From: Rehmannia glutinosa
Lineage: Eukaryota > Streptophyta > Magnoliopsida > Lamiales > Orobanchaceae
Length of the DNA: 64,000 nucleotides
Assembly: GCA_016081115.2 (NCBI GenBank)
Contig: JABTTQ020003038.1
Location: forward strand, 124,001 to 188,000
Reading direction: 5' to 3'
The translations under genes and the position numbers were made by a program. The first letter of the stretch is position 1. Every line of letters begins with the position of its first letter. Below the pieces are notes generated by a model. It made no database searches. It was given only the letters and a program-made list of their open reading frames with translations, and was not told the DNA's origin. Below are positions 24,050 to 36,031 of this stretch, piece by piece.

Positions 24050-25216
24050 TGTTGGAATTTGGTCTTTGATAAATGGGGTGTTGACCCGGTTTGACCAATT
24101 AATTAAGTGGTTTCCATTAGTGAAAAATAGAATTAAATTATTTATAAAAATTGTATTAAGAGAGTAGATGAGAATAGATTTGGAATTTCTCAAAACCGAT
24201 TTCGGGTGAATGAGAAATTAATGCTAGAATTTAGCCACTTAATACAAATAAATTGTATGGAAAATGGAAAATGTGGGGAAGGAGAAATGCTCCTTCCCAC
24301 ATAGGAAAATGAGGATAAGTTTGCACACTTAATATATCCCAAGTTGGACAAATAGGTTTGGGCCATCAAGGCATCCAAGTTTTTAAAGGGGTGAGGATCT
24401 ACATGCTTGTGGGTTTAATTTGGTTCAAAGAACACGCGCGCCGCCAAAGCTACTCGGCTCAGCCCGGCCGGTCCGGCCGTGGGCTTTGGGCTTGGGCTTC
24501 AAGGCCCTTACTCATTTTGGAGCAAAACCTTTAAAATAAATGTTTAATTAATTTTTGTAATTAATTAAATGGATTTAATTAATTTTCGTAATTAATTAAA
24601 TGTTTTTCCAACTAGGAAGAGTTCGGATCACAAGACGGGGCGAAGACGACCCGTGCGGTCGGGTCGTGCTACCTACCGAAGTTTTGCGAACGTAACAGCC
24701 AAGACGGCCGGCTCACGGCCCGTGCGTCGGGGTCGCGGCGCTCGCCGAACGTTGAGCGCCAAGATAAGGCGAGTGCACGGCCCGCGGCGTCTGCGGTCGT
24801 GCGCCCCGAGCGTGTCTGTTTGTGCAAATGTGTCTTTTTCGAGCCAAAAGACGCGATCTTTCCATACGAGGCACCCGAGGCCTATAACTATCGATCCTGT
24901 TGATGAAAACTAACACGAAAAATCGAGATAATAACTGTCATTCCGCATTTAATCATATTGATATTTCCTTTCCTTCAAAGCTTGAAAGTCGAAACATTTT
25001 TGTTGTTTCTTTGTGATTCCGGTTTTGTAAAAGTCCGCTAAACCGAATCAGAAAAAGTCGTTATATCTTAGAGATGGACGCCGGAACCGTAAGCACTTTG
25101 TATACGGGCGTATTTCGCGTCTTGAGATCGATTTAATTCAGGCATCGACTTAAGCCATACACTTAATCTAGCCATTTTCTTACTAAACAGAAACCTTCAC
25201 CATATTTTACCCAACA
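24050..25216 (+). repeat. Element B1 3' LTR
   Basis: It starts TGTTGGAATTT and ends ACCCAACA, so the tips form a TGTTGG/CCAACA inverted repeat. A GC-rich island (24430-24900) gives Arg-rich spurious ORFs. An AT palindrome (TTTAATTAATTTTCGTAATT region, 24540-24602) lies inside. Its right target site should begin TACGT (25217); the left partner is outside the window. Confidence 0.88.
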
Positions 25217-26145
25217 TACGTGACATATATTGATACCGTACCGTTAAAATAAAAGATGAAATTAAAACTAAGTGGAATAGAGAATCTCAACTATGTACAC
25301 TTTTAAGTTTTAACGATGCAAACACAAGTTTATATGAAAATTTATTTTGAAAAAGAATATTTTCAACAAAATTATTTTCTTTTTATTTCTTTAAATATCA
25401 AAATAATTACGACACTCATTATTTGAACGATTCATTTGTATTAAAAATGATTTTATCACACATTTAATTAAAAATTAGGATTTATTTTATATATATTGTG
25501 ATACATATCAATTATTGCCGACTAAGTTTTTTTTAGAGACGGTCTATTTGCTACCCTATTTGCTACCCTGTAATTTATTTCGTATTTTTACGATCATCGC
25601 TAGATTAATTTGAGTATTTTGCGGTGGAACACCACTAAGGTGACCACTACACCTCAAACTCTAACGCATGGCATCTTTTTAATTGTCCACTCCCGGGGCG
25701 AGAGCCACCCTTAAGCCCCTGGGGGTCTGTCTCCCCAAACTTTTCATGTTTTTATCCTTTACTACCTATATGTATATATGTATTATATTTTGCCCATGTT
25801 GGTAAAATTTATTACGAGTCACATGGCCCATGTATTTTAGTAAGTTAAATTAGAAACTTTGTGCACCTTATGTATTCTTCTTATTATTATATTAAAAATA
25901 ATTTTTTCTCTTTTTCTATTCATCAAATGGAAGAAGTAAATGAATTTCTTAATTATTATTTGCTAGTGTACATCAAAAATTAAATTGCAATTTTCTTATT
26001 ATATATATTGTGAATGATTTGTAATATGCGAGAGATATTCTAAGTTTAATTGATTAAGGATATAATGACGTATTTTATATATTTACTAATGAATGTTAAT
26101 GTATTTTTTTCTGTAAATGTAATATATTTAAACTTTATTGTCTTG

Positions 26146-26178
<33 letters not shown>

Positions 26179-29100
26179 ATATGTAAGTGATCGGGGATTT
26201 TTACTATTGACCCCCTTAAGGTAAACTCTGGCTCCGCCCCATACACTCCTCCATATCTCTGATATATCCTTGTCTAAGCAATTTTATTTTTTTATTTTCA
26301 CAAATTTAAATATTAGATTATTTGATGTTTCTTGAAAGACTGAAGCACCTTTTGCCCTTGATATGAAAAATGTGGAAGAAAACAGAGTTAAAAGTGGATT
26401 TATCGTTTAGATTTCACAAAGGTCCGATACACAAAGAGACAATTAGAGAGATGGAGTGGTGATGGAGGAAGGAAACAAAGAGAAGACATGGAAATGGTCC
26501 CTCGAAAGTTGGAACTAATAATGTTTTGACAAAACCAAGAAAGAATATACTGAACAAAAGAATGAGCTTTGACTAACTTGTTTTCTTTTCTCATTTTTTT
26601 AGACCAACCTTTCAACCTAAAATATGGATATTCTATTCTAAAATCGTGTTCCATCTTATATTTCACTACATGATAATTATCACGCGTGTATAATACTTTC
26701 CATATTTGTATTCAAGATAAATTGAACCTAAATTTTTAGGTATATCACTTATTCCAAAATGTCATTGGTACCCAAAATACTCAATACATAAGATCAAGTA
26801 GAAAATTTCATCAGATCGTATGATTTGTTTACATATGGTTTAAATATATTTATTATTTATACTATAGATGGTCTAATTATTCTAAATTATACATATACAC
26901 TATTTTTTATTATAATAAATAGGCAAAAAAAGAAGAGAGAATACTGTAATACAAATTTTTATTGTCTGCGAATTAACAAACAAGAAAATTGTATAAATTA
27001 AATATTATTCGAAAATGGAAAATATGGGTTACAATCTCTATTTCTCCTCTGATTATTTTCTTCAAGAATATAGTATTCGGAACTCGAGAGTTTGGAGATG
27101 AATTCCTCAGCTTGATCTTCTCCAAACTTGATTTTGACTTTGAATAACGTTAATTCGAGGGTCTGAAACTTGAAAGCTTACTCTCAAATGAAACGTGAAA
27201 TATTTGACGATATTTGACTTGATTGTAAACTTCTTGGTGGAGCTATTTCCTTGATCTTCCTCCAAGATTAACTTGAAATTTGATAAGGTTAACTCGAGGG
27301 CTTGACAGCTTATTCCCGAAATAAACGCTAAATTTGAGCAGACTCGCGATGGACAACTTGAATTTCACATCAATACCGTGGACCTTCTTGAATTTGATAT
27401 TCTTGACTTGAGAGAATTTTCTATGCCTCCTTTCTTGTTTGGATTTCTTCTATTTGAATTGTATGTCTATGAATTATGAAGAGGATCCTTATTTATAGTT
27501 GTGGAATAGAAGCTTTTGCCATAATTATTTGATTGAAAGCCACTATCTGATTGGTCCTCCATGATTTGATTTGACATGCTGCCATTATCAGAAGATATAA
27601 TTTGAGTTACCAAAACGTTGATATTCTCTTCCATAATCAGCAAGATATTTTCTTGAATGTCGAGATATTTTGAGATTCGATATTTGGCGACTTTTGATTG
27701 GCCAATAAAATATATATTAAAAATATCAATTAATTAACTATTTAATTTAGAAAATAAATTTGAATAAATTCCCAAAATATAAATAAAAAATTTAAATTGA
27801 TATTTAATATATTATTCTCCACGCGTAGTCATTAATTGGAAAAAAAATTAATTGTCTGCTAATGCTTTTGAATTAAGGAACAGCTCGCCCACTAGTGTCT
27901 TTAGCAGCATGCAGCCGTCATATAAATCCCGCAAATTCTGCTTTTGTGTAGGTGCAGCACCCATAAATCAAAGAACACTGGCCACTGAATTTGTTGTCAA
28001 TATTTTTCTCGGCAGAAGGCGTGTAATTTGCAACTTGGAGACAATAATTACTTTACAAAAAAAAAGTATAATTATAATTCTCTTGCTATGGGCCTATGGC
28101 TTGGCTTTGGGCAATAATTTTTTTTCCTAACAACCTTAATTATAAAATATGTACTAGAATATTGATAGAGCTTTCTGGCAAAGTTTATATCAGCACTAAT
28201 TCGGTCAAAGAAAGCTGCAGTGAGGCACGGCTTTCTCCTGCCCGGCCACCAGTGTAGTATACTTGGTCGGTTGTGTTTGGACCCCCAAGGCGAAAGTCGA
28301 TTCACTTAATTTGCACTTGCACGAATGAATTTGGATTTGAATGAAGGATTTTATAAAGAATTTCAAATTACTGTAAATAGTATGAACATGAAATTTTTTA
28401 AAAACAAAATCACGAAACAAGATTGACCCAACTTGTCAAGACATGCATAAACGTCTGGCCTTTTAATGGGGAAACAATGAAAAAAGTAATACTAATGCAT
28501 TACGTACCCGCAGTTAGGGCGCATAATGTCCCATAATTATATGCATTGATTTGATTACCGATGAGACAATGGTGCCAAGGTTAATGTGGATTCATGATTC
28601 ATGAATGTTACTCATGATTATATAGTGGCTAAGTTTGACCATCCAAAATGCATGCATGCTCAATCTCAATCCCACTAGTGACCATTGTAAGCATGATGCT
28701 TTTAGTTTAGTAACTTGACTTAGACTCCATGTGTTATCCATTTGCAAATGCTAGTTGATCAGATTCTACCCCATTATTTAATATGGTGTTCCTATGTATC
28801 ACATATGAGTACCATATATTTAGTTAAAGGCTTAATTGCAATTTTGGTCTATAAATATAGGAGGTGACATATCTAGTTGTGTATACATATGAACACCATC
28901 AAATTAAATGTATAGACTAATACCGAAAGTAAGTAAAGAAAAGTGACTTTATTTGGAAACGAAATTCAACAATTTTTTTTTTCTTTTTTTTTTTGGCTTA
29001 TTAATTCCAGTTTTGATAAATATTCAACATAAAGAACATGTAGCCTGTCTGAACGCATTTAAAAACCTGAATTCATGTGATTATTATCTAGTACTGAATG

Positions 29101-29325
29101 TTGTCCCTAACCCATTACTTAATTCAAGTCAAAGACCATAAAAAAAATGGATTCTTTATTCTCTCAACAGTATGCTCCCCTGTTGCCTGTACATGCCTAG
29201 CTAGATCCTAGTCTATAACGTTTGATCTCATTTCCCATGCTTCTGATAACTGATAAGGCTAATTTCACCGTCTGTAATAACCTATAAAAAAACCCTGTTT
29301 TCTTTCTTCATCTGACTCTCATCTC
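25217..29325. other. Intergenic DNA upstream of the P450 gene
   Basis: There is no supported gene. Seen here are a candidate inverted-repeat element (25695-26240), a (TA)n(TG)n run (26144-26180), and a half-copy of the MITE found at 40989-41197 (about 26640-26700, AATCGTGTTCCATCTTATAT). A minus-strand LTR-like stretch lies at about 27040-27830, with a TATA-like CTATAAATAAGG near 27490 and repeated CTTGATCTTC/AACTTGA text. The rest is AT-rich sequence with nothing recognised. Confidence 0.5.
25695..26240. mobile_element. Candidate inverted-repeat element
   Basis: The ends are GGGGCGAGAGCCACCC (25695) and TGGCTCCGCCCC (26240), an imperfect 12-13 bp inverted repeat. The interior is AT-rich with a TA/TG microsatellite. 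No clear target duplication was found, so this may be a fragment of a common GGGGCGGAGCCA-type plant repeat. Confidence 0.35.
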
Positions 29326-29333
29326 TATATATA
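29326..29333 (+). promoter_or_regulatory. TATA box of the P450 gene
   Basis: TATATATA (context CATCTCTATATATAGGCAG) lies about 110 bp before the ATG at 29440. The leader between them has no ATG, which supports this start. Confidence 0.6.
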
Positions 29334-29439
29334 GGCAGTCAAGGCTACCCAACATTTCTTGCCACCTTCAAAAAGCTGTTTTAATAGCATTTGCATAGGT
29401 TTTAGATTTCCAACAGAACTTGGGAAGAATCAAAAAATT

Positions 29440-32400
29440 ATGTTGATATTGGCAATAGGTGGAGGGTTTTGGATTGCCTCTGTATTTGTTGTTATTGTTT
29501 TGTTGGGACTAATTTTGTACCATTTCTTGCCTCTGTTGTTGTTGAGAAATGGTAGTTTCATAAAAGGATCTTTTGGGTGGCCTCTTCTTGGTGAAACCCT
29601 TTCTTTTTTAAAGCCTCACCCTTCTACCTCAACAGGGGCTTTTTTGCAAAACCATTGTTCTAGGTAAGTAAAAACATGCACTACAACAAAGGAATTCCAA
29701 CGAAAAAATTCGTTGCTAGTTGGCCAATTTCTATTGGAATTATCGATAATTCCAATGAAAAACACCATTTGGTATAATGGCCGTTGGAATGACAAAATTC
29801 CAATGAAATTCCTATGGAATAACTATTCCAACAATACCAAATGATTTTGCTTATTGTTGGACTTTCGTTGAAATTTTCCAATGGTATCTTTGTCGCATTG
29901 GAATTTTCATTGGAATTTTGAAAATTCCTACAGTTTTTTATTCCGTTGGAATTATTTTGTTGGATTTGGTTTTTTTTTTTGTAGTGATGATGTCATATGA
30001 TGATGTTTTCTGTGTGTGTGATATATATGGGCAACAAAGACTAAAAAGTGGTGAATGGATTATTTGGTGTGTTTATATATAGGTATGGAAAAGTGTTCAA
30101 GTCCCATTTGTTCTTCTCACCAACTGTGGTTTCATGTGACCAAGAGCTGAATTACTACATACTACAGAATGAGGACAGATTGTTTGAGTGCAGCTATCCA
30201 AAATCCATACATGGTATTCTTGGAAAGAGTTCAATGCTGGTGGCTGTGGGTGAAACTCACAAGAGGCTCAGAAATGTGGCTGTCTCACTTGTCACCACCA
30301 TCAAATCTAAACCAGACTTCTTGAACGACATTGAGAAAACTGCAACCCTCATTCTTGATTCTTGGAAAGATAAGAACCAGGTCATTTTCTGTGAGGAAGC
30401 TAGAAAGGTATTTATTTTAATTTACTGCTTAGTTGCAAAATTGGTCCCATAATTATAGGCGGCGAGCAATTTTAGTCCTGTAAATTTTTTAGGCAACAAT
30501 TTTGATTCTGTAAGATTTTGGTTCTGTGCACAATTTCATAAATTCTAATTTGTGCAATTTGGTCCCACACGCACGTTCTGATTTTGTACGATTGACGTCC
30601 CTTGTTCTTTAGCTAAAATATCCAAAATACATATGACAATTATAAAAATTACGGGATCGAAATTGCTACTTGACTAAAAGTAAAATCTTCGATGGTTGAA
30701 ACTGCTGTATCAAAAAGTTACAAACTGCTAATAATTAAGTCTTATTATATCTTAATTGTTGAATTCTTGATTGAGTTTCACGTGAATGTGATAAAACACA
30801 TGTATTGGGTGTAAATTGAGCAGAAATTTGATTATTGTTTTGATTTTTGTGTTTGTTTTCAGTACACATTCAATGTAATAGTGAAGCAAGTGCTTGGTTT
30901 AACACCAGATGAGCCACAAACAAAGGAAATTCTTCAAGATTTTCTCACATTCATGAGAGGCCTTATTTCTCTACCCATTTACATTCCTGGGACTCCATAT
31001 GCAAGAGCTGTTCAGGTTCTCCACATCCTGTCCTAACTTTCCTTTTCTTTAAAAAAAAAAATTTAGAATTGTTGAAACTAATAATTCCATGGAATATATT
31101 TAGCTTTTTGTAGTAGGCATGTGCTGAGCTTTAGTTTTTCCCATGATGTCTTTTCTTTACAGGCTAGGCATAGAATATCTTCAACTGTCAAAGCAATCAT
31201 TGAGGAAAGAAGAAGAAATATGGTTGGAAATTCATGTGAAAAAAAGAGTGATTTTCTTGAGATACTCCTATTTGTTGATACATTATCCGAAGATGAAAAA
31301 GTTAGTTTTGTGTTGGATTCTCTACTTGGTGGCTATGAGACCACCTCCCTTCTTATGTCAATGCTCGTGTTTTTCCTTGCCCAATCCCCCACTGCTGTTC
31401 AACAATTAAAGGTAACTTACACTTTTATAAATATATAGATTAGGATCATTACAAAAACACCCCTAAGGTTTGGGCTAGTTACAAAAAACCCAGAGTTCTT
31501 TGAAAATTACAAAAAAACCTTGAGTTTTGATTCCGTCTTACATTTTTTTCGGATGATTTTCGAAAACATTTCAAAAAACTCCTGACATTTGCAAAAATAT
31601 TACCATTACCTCCCTTCAATTACAAAACGAAACCTGAAGGGGTTTATTGTAATAAACATGTATGGGTTTTTGTAAATACCCGCTATACCCTTAATCAATA
31701 TTAGTTAGAAAATGACATTTTTAATACATTTCGGATACGAATTAATAGGTATAAGGTTAATTTAGGAAAAACATTTACTCATTAGTCTTCAAAATATCAA
31801 AATCTATACGGGAACTTGGGCCCGGCCCTCCCCCCTTTTTTATTTTTATTTTTACTAAGGAATTTTTTTAAGAATTTTTTCTTAGTTAATATTTATATGT
31901 TTTTTCTTTTAGTTTTTTATCTGGCCCACCTCAATTTCGTGTATCAGCCACCCCGATATATTTCCCGGCCATGCTATTGTATAGAACTAAAGTATCATTG
32001 TTTGGTATGTAGCTAGAGCATCAGAAAATAAGAGGCATGAAGAAAGAGGGTGAATTTCTGAACTGGGAAGATTACAGAGTTATGGAATTTACACAAAATG
32101 TAAGACCTGCACTTTATTTTATTTTATTCTATTCAACATAAAAAATGAAACTGGCATTATTGTTTTCGAATATAACAAGGAGATTTATGCTTCTACCTAC
32201 TTTTAACTACTTTTTTATATACTATAATTTTGGCACATCATCATACTAGAATGTTTCTTTTTTGACTGTGGAACTGCAATAATTATGTCATTGATTTTAA
32301 TATTCTGTGGACCTTTTTAACACAGGTCATAAATGAAGCTCTGAGATTTGGCAACATTGTTAAATTTGTTCACCGAAAGGCAATCAAAGATGTCAAATTT

Positions 32401-34082
32401 AGAGGTATATATTAATATATGTGATGGTCCATAACATATTTAACAACAGAGAAAAAGGGCTTTTCTGCAATTATATATACATGCATGATCTTTCCATGTA
32501 GTGTTCACACTTTTCTTATCTGGATTGATAAGCACATCATATAATACCTTTGGCCCAGATTATATAATTCCATCAGGCTGGAAGGTCCTACCTGCTTTCT
32601 CAGCCGTTCATCTCGATCCTTCTCTCCATGCAGATGCCCTCCAGTTTAATCCTTGGAGATGGCAGGTAACTTATTTACAATTGATTTTGGATATTAATTT
32701 GAACCATATTTTTGAAAGGGTGTTTGACTGAACCCATAAGCTCCGCAATTCATGTTCTCAAAAAGTGTTGGATAATATTTTTTTTTAAAGAAAAAGATGT
32801 TAGGTAATACAACTTACCTTGATCATTATAATCACAAATTGTCATTACTAAAATCTTATAATCACCATCATCTTATTTTATTCAACACTTCAATAACTTA
32901 TTTTCAGAATAAGAACTTGTATCTTATAAGCTCTAAAAACACTTATAAGATATTTTAAATAAAGCTCAGCCAAACAACGTTTAGTTTATTAATTTGAGAG
33001 TATGTACCAATGGAAATGGATCGGGACTACATTGTACCCCTCAAGTTTAGCCTAATTACAACAAAACCCAATTTTGTTTTTCAAACTTTCAATACCCCTT
33101 TATATTTGTTTCTCTATTACACATTATACCCTCAAGAGGGGTATTTGTTAAGTAAATACAAACCACAAAGGGGTGTTTGTAATATTTCCAGGGGGTAATT
33201 TGTAATTTTGAAGGATAACTGGAGTTTTGGGTAATTGGGCTAAACCTCAAGGTTTGCTTATTATATGTTACAATCCAAAACTGGGGTCTGATTTGTTACC
33301 ATGAAATATGCAGACACAAGATCAGATGTGCAAGAAGTTTAGTCCATTTGGTGGAGGGTCCAGATGCTGCCCTGGTTTTGAACTGGCAAAAGTTGAGGTT
33401 GCTTTTTTCCTCCACCACCTCATACAAAATTATAGGTAATGCCTTTTCCCTCTTACACCTGTTATAACATCATATTCACAAGTTTATACATTTTGAGAAA
33501 AATAACCTTTAATATATATATTTGAATCTAACTGAAAAAGACAGAAAATAACAGTGTTCAAGCACAGTGAAGGGCCAAACTAATGTCAACAGGGTATTTG
33601 TAACTTTGAAATATTATTGGGTTCTTTTAATTAGGCTAAATTTCAAGAGTAGTTTTTATAATTATCCCTTAAATATGCTTGTTAAGGGAACAACAATCAT
33701 TGGCAGAGACAGGGTGCCCAAGTTGGGCCCCTACCTTCCCATCCCCTTTTTTCATAAAAAAAAAAATTGTACTAAGAATTTTTTTTAAAAAAAATTTGGT
33801 TGAGATTTATATGATTTCTTTATAGTTTTTTATCTAGCACACCCTATTTTCGTGTATCAGCTCATGCCAAAAACACAATAACAATATATGCATATCCGAC
33901 TTCTCATTTACGCATCGAACCACTTCTTATTTTAGTACTAGTTCACAATATTTCTCTAACATTTACATGCCTTTAACCACTTGTGCAGATGGAAAATCGA
34001 AGACGATGAACAGCCAATTGCATATCCATATGTAGAGTTTCAAAGAGGACTAAAGTTAAGTGTGCATTGCCAGTGCAGCTGA
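29440..34082 (+). CDS. CYP724: CYP724-type cytochrome P450 (brassinosteroid C-22 hydroxylase family)
   Basis: Nine exons join without a break: 29440-29663, 30083-30407, 30863-31015, 31163-31411, 32013-32099, 32326-32404, 32559-32665, 33314-33435, 33989-34082. The total is 1440 bp, or 479 residues plus TGA; all introns are GT-AG. A hydrophobic N-terminal anchor (about residues 4-30) implies ER membrane insertion. The I-helix is GGYETT, the K-helix ExxR is EALR, the meander has FNPWRW, and the haem loop is FGGGSRCCPG, with the Cys thiolate ligand. The exon 4-6 text (LDSLLGGYETTSLL, VINEALRFGNIVKFVHRKA) and the end AYPYVEFQRGL match CYP724, whose rice (D11) and tomato members hydroxylate C-22 of campesterol-type brassinosteroid precursors. 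Family placement is from memory. CYP90-like relatives are the main alternative. Confidence 0.88.
29679..29986. mobile_element. CACTA-type MITE in P450 intron 1
   Basis: The 308-bp element has termini CACTACAA and TTGTAGTG and is flanked by ATG (29676-29678) and ATG (29987-29989). This is the 3-bp duplication of the CACTA/En-Spm superfamily. The interior is built of many repeats of TTGGAATT and its complement. It has no coding capacity. Confidence 0.85.
30424..30690. repeat. Dispersed repeat in P450 intron 2
   Basis: The text TTGCAAAATTGGTCCCATAA with GTCCTGTAA and GTCCC repeats resembles the terminal repeats of the Mutator-type element at 37753-39054. It looks like a decayed relative; ends are not defined. 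Confidence 0.45.
31440..31690. repeat. MITE-like repeat in P450 intron 4
   Basis: Sequence such as ACAAAAACACCCCTAAGG and GTTACAAAAAACCC opens the stretch, and GGGGTTTATTGTAATAAAC with GGGTTTTTGTAAATACCC closes it. This is a loose inverted arrangement. A related repeat lies in intron 7. Confidence 0.45.
31805..31985. repeat. Dispersed repeat copy 1 (intron 4)
   Basis: GAACTTGGGCCCGGCCCTCC, then an AT-rich part with TACTAAGGAATTTTTTT, then TTTTATCTGGCCCACC and CGTGTATCAGCC. The same order recurs at 33705-33870 and 35355-35525. It is probably the end of a retroelement or MITE. Confidence 0.55.
33030..33265. mobile_element. MITE-like inverted repeat in P450 intron 7
   Basis: The left end TACCCCTCAAGTTTAGCCTA and the right end GGGCTAAACCTCAAGG are imperfect complements. 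AT-rich sequence lies between, with AGGGGTATTTGTTA and GGGGTGTTTGTAAT. A half copy is at about 33590-33670 in intron 8. Confidence 0.5.
33705..33870. repeat. Dispersed repeat copy 2 (intron 8)
   Basis: AAGTTGGGCCCCTACC, TACTAAGAATTTTTTTT and TTTTTTATCTAGCACACCC with CGTGTATCAGC match copy 1 in order and spacing. Confidence 0.55.
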
Positions 34083-35354
34083 TCAACATCCAATTTTTAT
34101 GTCTTAAGATTGTGTTGGGCATTATTTGATCAGTTCAAAGGAGTTCAGTAATTCACTATATTTTCTAGTACATAGAAAACAATCAAAGATTCATTTCCTG
34201 GTTAAATTTTCTTCAGCATAAATAATTTCATGATCAGGAATGTATCTTTTTTCTTTTTTATTGTTCCATTGTAACATATGTTTTTCTAGTGGAGTATATA
34301 GAACAATGTTTACTTATTCGTTGAGCGCGTAGTGATCTTCTATTTTACCGTTAGATAAAATTATATGAAATTAAGATTTTGGTTTTTTTTTTCTTGACTA
34401 CAATTTTGCGTTGCGTTGTAATATTTGTTAAGAAACCAATCGTGGTCTTTTTGTAGTAGTAAATAGCTTATATATATATATATATATCATCGTAAATGCT
34501 AAAAAGAGTTGCAAGATGAACTTCCCAAACAATATATCATTGTTTACTGTATTTATTTATGTAGGTTACATTTAAAGGCGTCTTTCTCGCACATAAATAA
34601 TGATAAACTATATGTATTTTCGTGCTTTTTTGGTATATTCGGTCAATGATTTGAAGTAGACGATCAATTTTTCGCTTCCGCGACGCTCAATTGGTTGAGT
34701 TAGCCCGCCATCTTGGTGGTTACCGACAACCCGCTTTGGTGACGTTCAAGTTTTTGTACCTCGAAAATCGCTTTGGCTGACGTTCAAGTTTTTGTATCTC
34801 ATGAGCTAGCTCTTGGTTGTTATTGAAAGGCCCTTTACACAAGCAGGAAAAAGAAGAAATTAAGTTCTGAATTTCATGTTTCATATGTGGACTATAATAA
34901 TCAATTTATTTCGCAAGTAGAAACTAATAAATTAAGATAAATGAAAGCATAAATAGTTGTGAATGGTTTAAAGCCGGAGAAGCATGTTAATCTGTGGAAC
35001 AAGTTTATAATATTCTTGATTCATTTAAGAGTGAATTTTCAATTTATAGGTTCTCGAAATTTATATACCTCTCATTTCACATTTCACAATTATTGGAATG
35101 ATAAACATTTGCCCGTACGGGATGTTCCATCTTTATTAACATGGTGTGTTTCTCAACCTGAATATTTCCATCTGATATTTTTAAGGAAAAGTAGAAAATA
35201 ATTATAAAAATTCTCAATTCAAAATTTCGTTTTACTTTCTATTTAAATATTAACAATTAATAATGTCATACACACGTACTTTGGGGGTATGATGATATTC
35301 AGAATATAAAATTATATATTAATAATCATAAAACAAAATTTGCAATATAAGATT
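34083..35354. other. Intergenic DNA downstream of the P450 gene
   Basis: The P450 3' flank is AT-rich, with a (TA)n run at about 34470-34487. A short direct repeat of GACGTTCAAGTTTTTGTA lies near 34741-34796. No gene is supported. Confidence 0.5.
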
Positions 35355-35525
35355 GGGACTGAAACTTGGGCCCTGGCCCTCCCATTTTACAAAAAATAAT
35401 TTTTATACTAAGTTATTTTTAAGAAAAATATTTTAATTGGGATTTATATGAATTTTCAAGTTTTTTTTTCCGCCCACCCCATATTTCACAGATCTACCAC
35501 CCCTATATTTTTCCCGCTCCGTCAT
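35355..35525. repeat. Dispersed repeat copy 3
   Basis: GAAACTTGGGCCCTGGCCCT, TACTAAGTTATTTTTAAG and CCGCCCACCCCATATTTCAC match the order of copies 1 and 2. The three copies lie within 3.7 kb. Confidence 0.55.
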
Positions 35526-35862
35526 TACTTCAAACTATAGCGTGTTTCACACTTTACCCAAAGAACTTTAAAAATATATATTCTCGCCATATGAACTATA
35601 TGATTCTGTCATGACTTTACCCCATGAACCAACTAAAAATCGACATATATTGTCACCTCATGATAGATCCAAGTCAGGGCTCGAGGGGAGGGGGGGTAAG
35701 TGCAAAATATTCAAATCTATGCATGCAAAAGAGGAATTTTCAAAACGTAGTAGGCAAAGTGTAAAAATCTGGACAATTTGGTGGGTAAAATACAGATATC
35801 CCAAATAAAAATACAAAAATAAAAAAAAAAAAGAAAAAAAGATAGAAGAATAAAAGACTTAC

Positions 35863-36031
35863 ATTTACATTCAATGAAACAATTAATCGAACACATGGTG
35901 CCTCCAGTAGCCACACACCTAGCCATGCAATCCGAGACGCATATAGTCTTGGCATCATCGTCGCCGAGGCAAATGCTGCTGGTCATCACCACCACCAGAA
36001 TAAAGCACGCCACAACCTTTGTGTTCTCCAT
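35863..36031 (-). CDS. Small secreted Cys-rich peptide (thionin-like), first exon
   Basis: The ATG is at 36031-36029. The first ~22 residues form a signal peptide (MENTKVVACFILVVVMTSSI). The mature part has Cys spacing C-x3-C-x3-C-x7-C-x3-C-x3-C-x1-C, resembling plant thionin-like or antimicrobial-type peptides that are secreted. A good donor AAAT|GTAAGT ends the exon at 35863, and reading past it gives an unnatural Phe/Leu run, so splicing is likely. I could not fix the second exon; one weak acceptor is near 35725-35730. A TATA box lies at 36143-36150. Family assignment is by Cys pattern only. Confidence 0.62.

Noticed and set aside
24653..24916. Arg-rich ORFs in GC-rich DNA (also 58453-58777)
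   Set aside because: They fall inside the U3-like GC island of family B LTRs, exist on both strands, and are not conserved in frame between copies.
29359..29439. N-terminal extension of the P450
   Set aside because: The open frame upstream begins with TTG rather than ATG. The membrane anchor follows the ATG at 29440, so that start was chosen.
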